The position numbers and the translations under genes are program-made. Shown piece after piece: positions 12,566 to 25,018 of a stretch of 64,000 nucleotides of DNA. The notes under the pieces are model-generated. The model was not told the DNA's origin. It did not search any database and worked only from the letters and a program-made list of their open reading frames with translations. How positions within the stretch are numbered: the stretch's first letter is position 1; every line of letters starts with the position of its first letter. The stretch is from Gymnopus androsaceus JB14 (Eukaryota; Basidiomycota; Agaricomycetes; Agaricales; Omphalotaceae), in the NCBI GenBank assembly GCA_009733575.1, contig ML769631.1, forward strand, positions 37,630 through 101,629. The letters run 5' to 3'.

Positions 12566-13153
12566 AACGCCCAGGGAAAGAGTGAGGGACTAGAGAAGGG
12601 ACAAGGAAAAAGATGGAGGGGGTGATGAAGAAAGGACAGGGAATGTGTCCTGGTAGTAGTACACGGAGCCCTACGCCGCTGACTTGGCGATATGACCTTA
12701 CGGCCCGAATCAAGCAATTGAACAACAATGAAATATTGACCATGTCAGGAAACCGGAACCCAGGAGGTACCGGAACCTAGGAACCGTTGTAGAACTGTAC
12801 CACGCCATTACAGCACCACTAGCGGGCCTCTACAAACACTCCAGCTCAAACAACCACAGGCAACAGCAAGGATTCAAGTATACTTGGCGTCAACTTGGCG
12901 TATACACATCAGCAGTTGCACGCTGTCCTGATATTTGATACCCGGATACAGCGTCTACCCCGCCGTTTAAACAACATTTAATAATGTAACTGCAGCTGTA
13001 ACGGGAGCAGTGGCCTCCACAACATCTGAAGTTGTCGGAGGATGTGAGTGAAATCGGACGTTATCGAGATCGCAAAATGGTTAAAAATGACGAGTGAGTT
13101 TCTTGATATAATATGAAATGGTGTGATAAAGTACTTGACAGAGAAATAAGTAC
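12566..13153. other. 5' region of the ABC transporter and 3' region of the GH76 gene
   Basis: No coding sequence recognised. The segment next to 12565 is the transporter's upstream region; no clear TATA box was seen. Confidence 0.4.
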
Positions 13154-14987
13154 CTAATGGCACGGCCCATCCTGTGCGTCAGCGACATGGGCCATGATTC
13201 CACTCGCCAGACTTTGAACGCTAAATATCGAACCACCCTAATAATAATATGGGATCCGTTAATGGTGGAGGCTGTCAAAGTGACACGATAACACTCACCT
13301 CATTTGTGCCATACCATACGGAGCCAATGTCCAACTGGGGATCCGTAGCAATATTAAGAACGGCTTCACTCTGAGTACCTATAAAGTCGCTGTATTTTGA
13401 GACCAATTCTGGGCGCTGGGCAAAGGTGAGGAAGTATTGAAGATGTTTGAGCCAAATGCCCTAAATAAGGAGGGGGTGAGTTGACATGGGTTTCGGTTCA
13501 CAAACTCGTTCAGCACCTTGAAAATTTGCTACTCGAATCATTTTAGCACGGAACCAAGAGTAATAAACACTAGGCCTACCTGGTCGGTATCGCATGGTGT
13601 ACCTTCAACGACTACATCATCGCAAGATTCTTTCAAGATCCCGTTCTCGGTCAGATTCTTTATGCTCGCGTCTATCGTGATCTCAGCTTGAGAAAGTAGA
13701 GTCTCGTTCCCAGTTGCAACATAAAGGGCGCCCAATCCAGAAAGTATTACGCCCTGATTATATGTCCAAGTGGTCTAATACGACCGTAAATGTCAGTTGA
13801 AAGGGTATCTAGCAGCAAGCCGCGCACCTCGCCGTTGTTCACGCATGTGCCAAAGACGAGACCATCATTATACAACCCCTGAGCGTTACGCATGCCGGAA
13901 CCTTCAACTACAAGCAACAAAGAATGAGGAGCGGAGAATACACCATTAGGCGCAACGTACTCCATGCCCATGCCTATAATAGTAGTCTTATCAGATGGTG
14001 TTTTTCAGCCCAGTATGAAAGCGCCAGTACCTTCTTCGCATTCTCGAGGTAAGTTTCATTCTTGAATCGCAGGTAGCCTAGTAGTATTGAACGCGTTAAA
14101 AAAAAGCATTCAGAGGAAAGATTGAGAAAGCGTACCTTGGGCAGATAGCGTTCAGGAAAAGCTCGTTTGTGACGGCGTTCTTGTACGTATGCTCTATTGT
14201 CCACCATACTATACAACAAGGTCAAAATGAACCAAGATGAGAGTCAATAAACACTAACCTCCTCCGCCACAAGTATCATCCCAGTTGGATGCTATGAGAT
14301 CGTATACGGTCGCCGCGGCAGCCTAGATCAGCAAATTTAAAATAGTGAACAAAGTGGTCTATAAGAAAGACATACGAAGAATTGTTCAACATTAGGTTCT
14401 CCATGAGCCGCCTTGTAGTCCGCCATCGTCCATAGCGCGAGTATAGCCCACTGGTTGTACTATTAGTACGGAGCTTATTCTGAATCCTAGAGATGTAACC
14501 TACTCCAGCATCATCAAGGAACTCCCCTGTAAAGGTTGACCAATCTGTGGAAGGAATAAGGGCGTTACGCCCTAGAAATGAGTCGTCTGCCATTCCAGTA
14601 AAATCAGTCCGCCCAGTTTGCAGCATTAGGAGGTGTAGGGTTTCCATCGTGTTCTGTTGAATGCTTACGATAAGAAACTGCAGGAAAACGTCGATCAACG
14701 GAATACTACTCACCGAGTCAGTCCAGAAAGACCCATTAATAGAGGACCCAGTAGCCCAATCGTAATAGACGCTTTCGTAGTGATGCGCCTCAGTCTAATG
14801 AAAGCAAAAAGCCGGCATAAATTGAGTATTTGTAATTTCTTTTCGAATGAGTAATACTCACAAAGGCCAATTCAACAGTCGGGGCACACTCAGTATCTGC
14901 CCTATTTAGAATCTGTCCGCTACAGGCATTGGGAACCAAAAGCGCAAGGCCCAAGAACAACACTTGCAGTAGGGAGTTTGAGTACAT
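13154..14987 (-). CDS. secreted glycoside hydrolase family 76 (endo-alpha-1,6-mannanase-like)
   Basis: Family GH76 cleaves alpha-1,6-mannan; fungal members act in cell-wall mannan or GPI-protein cross-linking. The start gives a signal peptide (MYSNSLLQVLFLGLALLVPNA). Family landmarks in order are WAILALWTMADYKAAHGEP, a WDDTCGGGxWW motif near 14.27 kb, YKNAVTNELF, WAW followed by SGMRNAQGLYNDGL, and TTWTYNQGVILSGLGALY. GH76 normally has a catalytic DD pair in an earlier repeat; an LALWTMAD-type region is present but I could not pair the residues with certainty. The C-terminal exons read GIWLKHLQYF, then a GGSIFSVQSLASG tail, stopping at 13154. About ten short introns are needed. It is transcribed divergently from the F-box gene at 15520. 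Frame and motifs look intact. Confidence 0.85.
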
Positions 14988-15519
14988 AGCGAGTTTGTCG
15001 GAGATTGACTTGCCATGGCTCGTCTATATACGCGGTCGTATCAGGAACAAGCGGAATGCACAAGTGACCTCTAAAGCTTGAAGCATATGGGCAGGAGAGG
15101 ATAACGTTGGGCTATAAATGCCCTCAAATTGAATGAAGCTACGCGCAAAGATCACAAGGCGAAAATCCAGCATCGTCGGGCCGTTGGTAGCACCAAGCGA
15201 TGGTTGGTGAATGGTCTTGCGAATGGTTCGTTTAGAGAAAGACTCTGTTAATGGGAACAGCTAAAAGGAAATCTGGGTCAGGTATGAATCCGACAACATT
15301 GTCAAATATTCGTACTCTTTCGAAAGCCTCCAATTTTTCAAGAGTCAGTCAAGTAGGAGCATGACCTTCCAGCTTGGAGTTGAAATGATTGATAGTTCGA
15401 GCCTATATATAGTTTGTCTCAGGTTCTGATTTCAAGTTGATGAAATTTGAAGGCAGCGATGTGGGAGCGGAGCGAGAAGAAGAGGCTCAGGCGCTTAAAG
15501 TGCTCTTCACCTAGCCATC
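14988..15519. promoter_or_regulatory. shared divergent upstream region (GH76 and F-box gene)
   Basis: A 532-bp spacer between two start codons facing away from each other, so it must hold both promoters. No convincing TATA boxes or repeated operator-like sites were found by eye. Confidence 0.4.
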
Positions 15520-17042
15520 ATGCTGCTATGGCCTGAAGAGCTTCTTCTATATCTAGTAGAATGCATCGCGTTCAACTCTGTCTTTATTGAACGTCAACTT
15601 CCGACGCTTCTCTCGAAATATCGAAGGACCGAACTTCTAGTTCTGTCCACGGTAAATCGTCAGCTGCGACGAATATGCTTCCCATTTCTTTTTGCATATG
15701 TCAAGGCAGATTTACAAGATATGTTGACGGGAGAACTCATAGATCTCTGTATTGCCAACGAATCATTTGCAGAAGCCATCAGGTATGTAGAGTATACTGG
15801 TTTTCTCTGCATTGCGGTAACTATTACTGACGAACTTTGCAGAACACTCGATCTGAAAGATGATTCATACAGGATCATAGGAGGTAACAGGAACAGTCCA
15901 ATCCATGACCTTCTTCCTCACTTGAAAAATGTCTCGCAAATCAATCTGGATCAGATTTGGCTTGATATGCCCTTGCTCACTGCTATACATTCCTGCGACC
16001 CTGTCCCGACCATCATCTTTCAGTCGTTCATATTCTGTACTCAGCGACTTCGACTCAGTGAATTGGGCCCATTTTCCTTATCCAAAATCATCCTGGATGA
16101 TGGTGACAGGAGAGAGGGGTTTGAAGATTACCTGGCATGCGGTATGCGCATACGCCATTTATATGCAACAAGGGTGGACGAGTCATTTGGAGCTCAGAAA
16201 TTTCATGGTCTTTGCGAACTCACGCTCGATGAAGCTGCCACTTTATCATGGCTTCCTGAGTTTGCACAAGCACATCCACATTTAAAGAAAATCAGCTTTC
16301 TCAGCAGGAGAAACTTCCAACCGCACGACCCCGTAATTCCTTTTGTCTACCCATTTTACGAAGACGCTGCTAAACAGGCACTCAATGTGTCTATCAACAG
16401 GTTTGCTGTTACTCGATTTGTTCAATCAGAAACAGCACCTGCTCCCAGGCCTTTCAACGAATGGTATCTCAGTGGGTTATATTTATACATTCGGGACAAA
16501 CGGTCATCTGGACGGGTTCTTCAACTTGCCCATTCTCTGTTCCCTCGAATATCTGTGTTGACTCTGGAGGATTTCTATTTTCCCTTTGTATGTCCTTCTG
16601 CATTGTTCACTTTGACTCAGACTAATCGATTGTGTAGGATCAACTTGTCACTTCACTTTGTCGGTTTCCTTCACTCCAAGTATTGAGCTTAATCCATTCA
16701 TATGATCTTCTGGACCTTGGTGATAAACACATGGGCCCTGTGGAAATGGAGACTGCCATGATAGCATACACATCTCGTATTGCGGAACGTATCCCCACAA
16801 TTGAGGCTTTTTTCATCGATATACTCGAAAGTGCCAGCAACTCAGCCTGGTATCTCCGAGGATGGCTCAATGTCCAAACCTTTCCGAAACCCCATACTAT
16901 AGGCCCCCTCACCTACGAAACCAAGATTCATTCATATTTACCTGTAATTTTCAATGACCGTGATAATCTCCCTCGACCTCCTCCCCATCCCCCCGCGCAT
17001 CAAAAACCATCCAGATATTCCGACATCTACTTTTATGTTTGA
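15520..17042 (+). CDS. F-box-like / leucine-rich-type protein, copy 1
   Basis: The N-terminus (LPEELLLYLVECIAF ... LLVLSTVNRQLRRICFPFLF) matches the degenerate F-box common in agaricomycetes, which would recruit Skp1 to an SCF ubiquitin ligase. The rest is a long leucine-rich-like region (for example SQINLDQIWLDMPLLTAIHS), perhaps substrate binding. A 60-bp intron at about 15783-15842 (GTATGT...GCAG) divides by three and so reads through, but the paralogue at 33-34.7 kb has an intron at the same place with stops inside it, which supports splicing. A second intron (about 16590-16637, GTATGT...GTAG) joins to DQLVTSLCRFPSLQVL. The protein ends near 17042. The paralogue shares about half its residues and both intron positions. 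Confidence 0.75.
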
Positions 17043-18454
17043 TAATTTTATTGTATATATGCACCGCTGTAAGTTTATCTACCTTTCTGGAGGAAACCCT
17101 GGGCTTCTCGGGGTACCTCGTACGAAAATCAACATTGGAAAGGGTTTCTACGGTGGGCTCTGCGGCGGGGAAACGTTTATATACTGTACGACATTCTCAC
17201 TCAGGTTGATGCTCATACTTGGGATGGTGCCCTTGCACAGAGAGCATGGAAGTGTCAAAGAGTCTAATCTCAAGCTAAATTCTTCATAGTTAAGCTATGA
17301 GTTGAATTCTACTCAACCTCGAGCTTATTCTGCTGAAGTTGCCTTGCTTCTGGTAATAATGCAAGTATTCCTACCTCAACTGAGTCAACCGCCAGGAAGT
17401 AAAGATTCGGCCACCTTTTGGTAGGCCTGCGCTCAAGTCTGGTGCCAATTATGGAGAACAATTAAGGGAGGAATAAACTTGATGTGTAGTATATGCCAGA
17501 TAATAATCAAAATAAAACAAAATAAATAGATAGGAAACTAGCACGAAAGCAAGTATAAGCCCAAAGATTAAGTAGCGGCAGAGCTTTCACCCAACACTGA
17601 ACTCTCTAGTAAAAGGCGAGAGAATTGTTTGTTTGTAGAGTGAAATGCCGCTATTAATGAGACAATCGGCACTGGTATACAACGACAGGATTTTGATTGT
17701 ACGCAAGTTACGGGAAGCGCGCGCGCGCGTCGTCGCGACAGGGCGTCTGATTGATGGATTTGTGTTTGTATGTCTACAACCAGACTCGAATATACACTGA
17801 CAATCCGTTGGATGTATATGTATGACCTGAATGCATGTATCTTTCTTTGCCCTCTATAAAAGCATGGAAGTGTACAAATGGAACCTGAACCTCGCTGGTA
17901 CTATGGAAGACATCATGGATTACTATATCGCACAATATTGATTACTCGTGTACTAAAACCAAGGTATGTAAATAAACCAATTCGCAAAGATATCACGGAG
18001 GAAGTCGAAAAAAGAAGCAAGCAAAGCACTGGCAGGTTAAATCGAAAAGAAAGAGAATAGTCTGGTAAATAAGTAATGTGGTAAGTAAGTAATGAACACA
18101 CATGTACATGTTACAACAATAGTCAGTAGTAATATTTTTAACGAGATAGGAGAGGAAGAGGATAAACCAGGGCCTGAATCGAGAGAGAGGGGGTGTGGCT
18201 AGGTACGTTCTATTGCCATAAGGTAAAACGGCAGAGGCGGGCGCAGGAAGAGAATAGGTAACCATCCGAATCATAGACAGAGAGGAGAGTCAAAGAAAGG
18301 AAAAGCAACGAAATCCACAGACACAGTATGTGCTTGGAGAATAAGTGATGTAGTAAGAGGATGCAGAAACCGCAAAATAAAGTATACAAGAAGAAAAAGA
18401 ATCGACGGAAGGTATCGCCACAGAAGAAGAAAAGAGAAAAATCACAAAGGCATG
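17043..18454. other. intergenic with (GC)n tract and a TATA-like box
   Basis: No convincing gene. A TATAAAAG box near 17855 precedes a 60-codon frame at 17878-18060 with no family resemblance; it could be a non-coding transcript or a first exon. The right part (18100-18450) is purine-rich and probably the 3' untranslated region of the peptidase gene. Confidence 0.4.
17717..17729. repeat. (GC)n dinucleotide run
   Basis: Six and a half uninterrupted GC units followed by more CG-rich sequence. Alternating GC can adopt Z-DNA; no function is shown. Confidence 0.8.
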
Positions 18455-21400
18455 TTAACCCCACTCGATGGCCACACCTCCGGGAGCAGCGTTAGCCAAG
18501 CCGATCTGTCGTTGAGTCTCCCTACGAAGCCAGGTCATAGCACGCTTGTCATCTTTAAGAAGAGGCGCAAGTTTATCATAACATCGTGCATTATGATCCT
18601 ATGGTTGATGTGAGCCAAAAGCCAGAACAACGAGGGAACGGCACACATACCTTCAACCACTGCTTCTCTTCCTTGGTCAACATGCTCTCTTTGACCATGC
18701 GTGTCTGAATTGGAACGCAAGTAAGACGTTCAAATGCGAGCCAGATATCACCATTAAAGTGGCCTCTAGTCTATGAAATGTCGAAAGTCAGATAGATTGC
18801 AACAGCAGGAGGACACGAGGAAGCAAACATACCTGAGCCCTGCGTACCGCAAGCGCAGATTCAATCCGCATTCCCCATTTGCCAGCGTTGTCTAATAACA
18901 CGCGTAGCAGAGTTAGTACCTCGAAATGAAGTCAAAACGTGAAAAAGAGCGCACAGAAACCAGGCTCGTTGGTCACTACGTGACCAGGGACAAGAGGAAC
19001 GTTACTCGAGAAACCATGCGGTCCTTCGTGTACTGTAAGGAAGGAGCCGAATCCATGCCCGGTTCCATGCTACAATAAGTGGAGATAGTGAGTCACTCGG
19101 TCAACGTAGACAAGGCACAATGACTAACCAGATAGTTCAATCCATCTTTCCAAAGAGCCCGACGAGCGAGGACATCAAGTTGGTTACCAGAGGTGCCTTC
19201 CGGGAACACGGCGCTGTCAATAGCAATCTGTTTCACGAAAAAGGTGAGTTGAAAAACGAGACGATGGTATGAACGGAACAGGACGTACGTGTCCCTGGAG
19301 AACCCGAGTATAAGCTTCACATTGTTCAGGATCTGGACGTCCAAAGTGTACAGTCCTGGTTGTATCACATGTACCATCCCTATATTGTCCACCAGAGTCA
19401 CTAGCAGAAGAGCATCAAAATCGATGACTATAATCCAAACAGAACCAGACGACTCACTTGAGATAAGGAAGATTCCTCGAAATCATCTCCGACTCATTTT
19501 TCTTTGGAGAGTAATGAGGTAAAGCTGCATTCGGACCAGTAGCAGATATATTCTCGTATGCCAAACCCATAAAATGTTTGGCTTTCCGACGAAACTCCGT
19601 AAGACGATGGGCGGCTTCCCATTCCGTGACGTCGTAGCCTTTGTTGATTTTGTCTTCTAACCAGGCGAGGAATTGTACCTGAATCGGTCATTCATAAGGA
19701 AACGCTAACAGTTGAGAATAACAAGGGAGCACTCACATAGCAGACTCCGTCTCGCAGATATGCTCTTCTCAGTCCCTCCATCTCGGTATCATTCTTAATC
19801 GCCATCATATGCTCAACATACGAGGGAAGAACCGTGCATCTAAAGTGAGAGAGCACGAGGGAGATGGTATAGGAAGTTTGAGGAGAGATGATGATCTATA
19901 AAAATCCGTTTTAAAAAAAACACTTCCAGAAAACAGCACTGAACGAACCTTGCCTTCACGGTTCCATTCTCGGTGTCTCAAAAACGCCCATATGTCGGTA
20001 TAATCTCGTCTCTCTACACCAATGCTTTCCAAATACGCAGCCACGTCCTCGCGAACCTTGGACTTTTCAAGGAAGAGGACCGTCATATCGAGACTCACGA
20101 AGAGATACGCATGAAGAGAGGATTGTAAGGGATATCGGTACCACGCATGTTGAGTGTCCAAGCTGTAAGAAATGAACATTAGCACAATAAGAGAGAGATC
20201 ATTCAATGGTGAGAGTTTACCGATAGCATCCAGTGAAGTTATCAGGGTGGCAAAGTGGATTTGCGAAGGCTTGGGTTCTTGCGACTTGGAAAATTGGGAA
20301 ACATCTGGTGGTTGAGACATGATCCATTCTCGAATTCGTTGAAGTTTGGAGGTCGCCTCTTCGCCTAAAATAGTTCACACATCAGTCGTGTGACACTGTT
20401 ATCAAGACTGATAACCCACCTGTAAACACAGTCGGATGCACGTAAACATACTCTCTCGACTTGGGAGGCTTATCCTTCCACACAAGGTCGACCAAGTTCT
20501 GAATAGGGTATACAAGCTTTGTTCCGCGACTAGCAAGCTTGCTATTGACAAGCGTTGCTTTCTCGTACGAGATCATACGTCCGTCGATACCGATACGAGC
20601 ATTGGATATCCGAGGAAAGTCCTACAAGAAGAGAATAAGCGCCACAACGAAACAAGCTGAAAAGCAAGACGTACCACAAGCCATTCTATCCAGTCTTTCG
20701 GCTTTGAAGGTCCCCCTGCTTTGACGAGCGTCCAATTGGAATCAAGTTGGTTTTGAGCTTGAAGCCAATATCTCGAGTCTGTGATCAAGTATGCGGCTTC
20801 CATCGTGATGATGGCCTGGCCAGCGGAACCAGTAAAGCTAAAAGGACAAAAAATCAGATAGCCGTTCATACAGACGAGAATTGCATTTTCCTTACCCAGA
20901 GATAAACTTTCGTCTTTGATCACTAGCGGAAACATATTCTGATCCATGAGCATCTTCGCTCGGCACAATGCTAGTGAAAGTGCATAAGAAAGAGAACCGG
21001 TAATAATCAAACTGACTTACTAAAACTGCAGCGGCTCCTTCTCTTTCATCATTAGCCTTCGCAGGTCGTCCAACCTATCAGAGGTATCCACTCGCTCCGT
21101 AACAAGTGGTTCATCCGGATTTTCTTTGCGGTATAGCGCTGAGCCAACAAGGGTGCTGGATGAGTCAGCTGGACCGATGTTGGCGAGCTTCGGTCTGACA
21201 GGTAGGATAGTTCCATTAGAGCGTGAAGAACTCTGGTGAGAACGATGAGAAGGCCTGCTATTCTGCGTCGAACGACTGTTCTGACTCTGCATCGTATTCT
21301 GCGTATCACGAGTATTGCTACGTGCCAGAGTCTGAGCAGAAGTTCCAGTCATCTTGCTAAATTGTGTCGTTTTGGTGTTACTGCGCACTGGAGCCATACG

Positions 21401-21916
21401 CGGGGACTCGTACATTGGGAGATTAGTCCCAGATGATATCGAGCGCGACTTTTCAGCCATTTCCCTCTCTGCCTCGGCTTCCTTCTCTTTATTCTTCTTC
21501 CCAATGCCCCATCCATAGCCCCACTTTGACTTTTTCGTACCAGTCATTGTATTGGAGCGCACGAGCTGGGGCCTTTCCTTTTCCTTTCCTTTTCCCTTTC
21601 CTTTACCTGAAGGCAGGGTCGGAACCATGTCTGCTGGGATCTCATCGTACTTTTCCGAATCCGAATAGAAAGTGACCCCGTCAATATCCCTAGCGAGATC
21701 CCCATCTTGTTTAGGCTGTAAAGTGTCCTTGGAAGAGTAGGATTGATGTCGCGAGAGCTGAGAAGCAGTGTACGAGGAGCTACCAGAATATGAGGAATTC
21801 GTGTAAGGACCAGTCCCGCCAGGCTGAGCACTGGAAAATGAGAGTCTCCGTCGTGGTTTATTCCCAGTAAAAGGGAAACATATCGGGGGCGGAGGAGGAG
21901 GAGGCGCGGGCGGCAT
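18455..21916 (-). CDS. Xaa-Pro aminopeptidase (aminopeptidase P, M24B) with long disordered N-terminal extension
   Basis: Metallopeptidase removing an N-terminal residue before proline. The M24 core is split over many short exons: substrate-domain segments ([26 protein letters not shown]), then the catalytic domain with metal ligands in [16 protein letters not shown] (two Asp), [11 protein letters not shown] (His), NEPGFY (Glu) and IESALAVR (Glu). It ends GGVAIEWG at 18455. The first exon adds nearly 300 residues not needed for catalysis: a proline run after MPPA, serine/threonine-rich stretches, a lysine/glycine run ([11 protein letters not shown]) and three similar RSNT motifs. Aminopeptidase P is usually near 600-650 residues, so this is unusually long. 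The extension joins the core through a spliced 'PLQF' exon end. An alternative is that a separate upstream gene was merged, but frame and splice sites are consistent. Confidence 0.88.
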
Positions 21917-23110
21917 GAGAGTAAGAAGTAAAGATGCGAAAACTTCCCACTAAGCGACTGTCAAGGTTACATCCACGGCCCACGATGCAAAGTTCAAAAT
22001 TATACATCGCCACGTGAGATTTCCTTTTTCGTATATCTTTGATAACGATCGGACCTTGCTTTCAGCTCTCATCCCGCCGGTCGTTCAATTCAGGGCATTC
22101 ACTTGCCGAAAATGTCCGATGAGAACATTTCGCAAGTTCTTTGCAAGTTCTTTCTGGAATATTCTAGATCTTTATTGCTCAGAAAATATGCTCAGAAAAT
22201 AAGTTCTAAGTTCAAGAAGACATGTCAAATCCCTCCCTCAAGTCTCTCATTCACATGTCCTCCTACGGCCAGAAGTTCCGGTGTGTGCGATCTCTCCTAT
22301 GAGATCTCCTATACACACTGTACGCAGTTAAGGTGCGTGTAGTTCACCCGCTAGCAAAGCCTAATCCAAACGGATGATCGCAAGCCACTCTAGAAGGAAA
22401 TCCTCAATCTGATCGATGAAAGCCATTCCCCAAAAGGCATCTACAGTAAGTAAGTAAGTAAGTTAGTCTCACCGAGTTTCTTTCTTTCGTAGTAGCTGGA
22501 AAACATCTTCGTATACTTCAGGATACTGTACCAACCGAACAAGGGGGGAGAGATAGGCTCGATACTCGCAGCATGCAAGCCTCGTGTACGCCAGAATCCA
22601 GAAACAGAATCGACAATGACCAGATGCGTCGATTTACACTAGAACCTGCACCGGGGCAGCACTTTGCACCAGAATACATTTCTTGATTGAGCACGGGGCC
22701 AAAAAGACGCTTTCCGCTCTCACAAATAGTATTCCAGTTTTTCGGACATCCGAACGTCCACGGGCAACAGCGTCAGCAGCGAGAAAACGGGGGTGAATAG
22801 AGCTAGTCCGCCGATTTGAAGGCGGAATGCCTATGCAGACTCCTCCAATGGACCAATACTCGCACACATGGACCCTGGACCTATCTGCGAATAATTATTC
22901 GACCTGCAGGGAAATATGAACGAGAAACTAGATCCACCCGCTTCAGCGATAAACCTCCCCTTGGAAAGGTAGGCGGTGACTTTAATGTGGAGGTAGCTAC
23001 TACTGTCGATCAGGTTATACCGCTACGCAGTCGCAGATCCTCCACAATGGCAGAAAAATGCGGATACCTGCTTGCGCACGGTCGTGTACCCTTTACCCTT
23101 GTCCCGGGAT
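21917..23110. other. intergenic; peptidase promoter side and unassigned sequence
   Basis: Upstream region of the peptidase gene. A short GTAA tandem run lies at about 22446-22462. No coding sequence recognised. Confidence 0.4.
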
Positions 23111-23656
23111 AAATAGACCCTTCAAAAGTCAACCATCGCAACATACTCACCGTATGTACCACCCGCGAGAGCGTTAACCCGCTCAGCTTGAATCAAAGTA
23201 ATATCGCGGAGTTTCGGTGGAGATGGACGTCGAGAGCGACTCGGATATCATTGGCCGACTTCCACTTTGTTATCGATGAAAAGAATTTGGAGAACTAGAA
23301 CGGGGCTCCGAGTCTGATCCTGCTTCATAAACGTGGAGTGTAAATTAGTCAAAAAAAACCGTACAACAAAGCCCCGGAATACACCTACCTTTCCTCCGCC
23401 TCGCAGTTCCGAAACCTCCAACGACTTGGGACTTGGATGCATGGTTTGCATCACCAATCGTGATTCGTACTTCATAGCCACCCCCGCATCCCCCGCATCT
23501 TCTGAACGTCTTCTGAGCGCATAAAGCAAAAGGTATTCTCTCCGTTAATACCGATCCGTGCTACCCCACACTACTATACAGCGTCATCTACTGTATACGT
23601 ACCGGATCTTCCAGTGATAGAAAAGAGAAAAGAAGGTGTTTTCATGAATCGTGAAT
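23111..23656 (-). CDS. hypothetical multi-exon gene or remnant
   Basis: Minus-strand pieces look spliced. A short first exon could begin near 23643 (MKTPSFLFSITGRS, followed by a GTACGT donor). A second frame at about 23360-23515 reads MKYESRLVMQTMHPSPKSLE and ends at a GTAGGT donor. A third piece near 23150-23240 reads LRDITLIQAERVNALAGGTY before GTGAGT. Exon phases could not all be reconciled, and no family is recognised. It may be a real small gene running leftward or a degenerating one. Confidence 0.3.
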
Positions 23657-24388
23657 CTCTACATGAACTCGAACATTGAGTATTAGCGAAATGAAAGATG
23701 CATGTACCTTTTCATCTCAAATCAAGACTCTACTTTCCTTTTGGAACCTGGTTTCCGCCGTATTTTCAAGTAGCCTTGACGGAAAAAGGAGGGCTCCTGA
23801 GGGAGGTGTTGCGTCGGGCATTACTTTAGTTTGTCCATTGTGCTCTGACTCAAATGCATGGGCACGATGCTGTACGACCAGAGCACGTACGTCAAGGTCC
23901 GTTAATCAGTTCAAGCTCACTGCGGAGAGGAGACTGGAATTAGCGAGATGAATGACGAATAGAATAGATCGTTGCTTAAGTCCTATGTACCAGCGATTCT
24001 CTCCTGTTATCACCCTATACATGTGGATGATGACGCATTGGGAGCTCCCCTATGCCCAAAGCAAGCGGAAGCCATTGGACGAGCAGGTAAGGACGGAAGC
24101 TTGTAGATTGATCCAGACAGTGGCAAAGAACATGGGAAGAACTGAAGGATTGGCTACGGGTCTGCTAAGCCTCAACCGCATTGGAGGTCAGTCGGTTGTA
24201 TAGCAGCTGAGCTCCAGATATTTTGCTTCGCCCGTCACAAATATTCAATGATTAATCTTGATTGTTTGGGAGACACAGGAGATCGGAGTTCAAAGGTCTA
24301 CTCAACCAGATTTCGAATGTAGTAGTATCGGCTGACTCCTGAGTACTCGATCGCCTCGATCGCAAGTCGGGTAGTCCCACTTTTCCAG
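23657..24388. other. unassigned sequence
   Basis: Plus-strand frames at 23676-23951 and 23952-24203 have no recognisable motifs and partly overlap the minus-strand gene pieces. The second (RTEACRLIQTVAKNMG) could be a fragment of an old gene; no function is claimed. Confidence 0.3.
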
Positions 24389-24930
24389 ATAGTCCCGGAA
24401 CTTCCGAGTCCGCCTCAGGTCCTACCAAGGTTCCGAGTCCTACTCTAGTCCTAGTCAGTAAATATACTGTAAATAGTGCAATATTAATATAAATTACCTT
24501 AGACTAATGAATTAAGTTGGATTGAAGGTCAAGAAGGCATAAATCCGCTCGGCGCCTAATGTGGTAAGGATGTAAAGAATGCGCTTGCTCGGTTAAAATT
24601 TTGTCATATCGAGTGAAAAATGAAAGCCAAACATACCTTGAGAGGTCAACAGAGCAATGAATATGTAACGTGTAGTAGAGAAAGAGGTTTCGCGAGAGAA
24701 GAGAGTAAAGTCATGTTGGAAGGAAAGTCAGAGGGTGCCGCATGCGGCACTATCTTACACTACTACTTACTATAGACTGTAGCCTAGCACCTGTATATAC
24801 TACTACAATATACTAATATATACCTTAATATGACCCTAGGACTGCCAGGACTGTTTAGGACCTTAGGACTCTGAGGTGGACTGGAGTCGGACTTGGACCC
24901 GGAGGCGGACTCTCGAGATTCCGGTCGCTC
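24389..24930. mobile_element. putative TIR element with CCGAGTCCGCCTC subterminal repeats
   Basis: The left side (about 24397-24420: CCGAGTCCGCCTCAGGTCC) and right side (about 24895-24915: GGACCCGGAGGCGGACTC) are imperfect inverted repeats around a non-coding AT-rich core. The exact ends and target duplication are unclear. Confidence 0.35.
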
Positions 24931-25018
24931 TCCACTTTTGGGGCAGTACAGTGGGAATGAGCAGGAATCTGGCTTTCCAGAATTCTAGTTTCGTCATCGT
25001 TCGTTCAAGGTGAAAAAC

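Noticed and set aside
21433..21675. Plus-strand frames over the peptidase extension
   Set aside because: Antisense of a low-complexity coding exon; open only because of biased composition.
23350..23530. TAF9-like histone-fold reading of the minus strand (SANDIRVAL)
   Set aside because: The resemblance lies in a frame that cannot be joined to neighbouring exons and lacks the rest of the fold.
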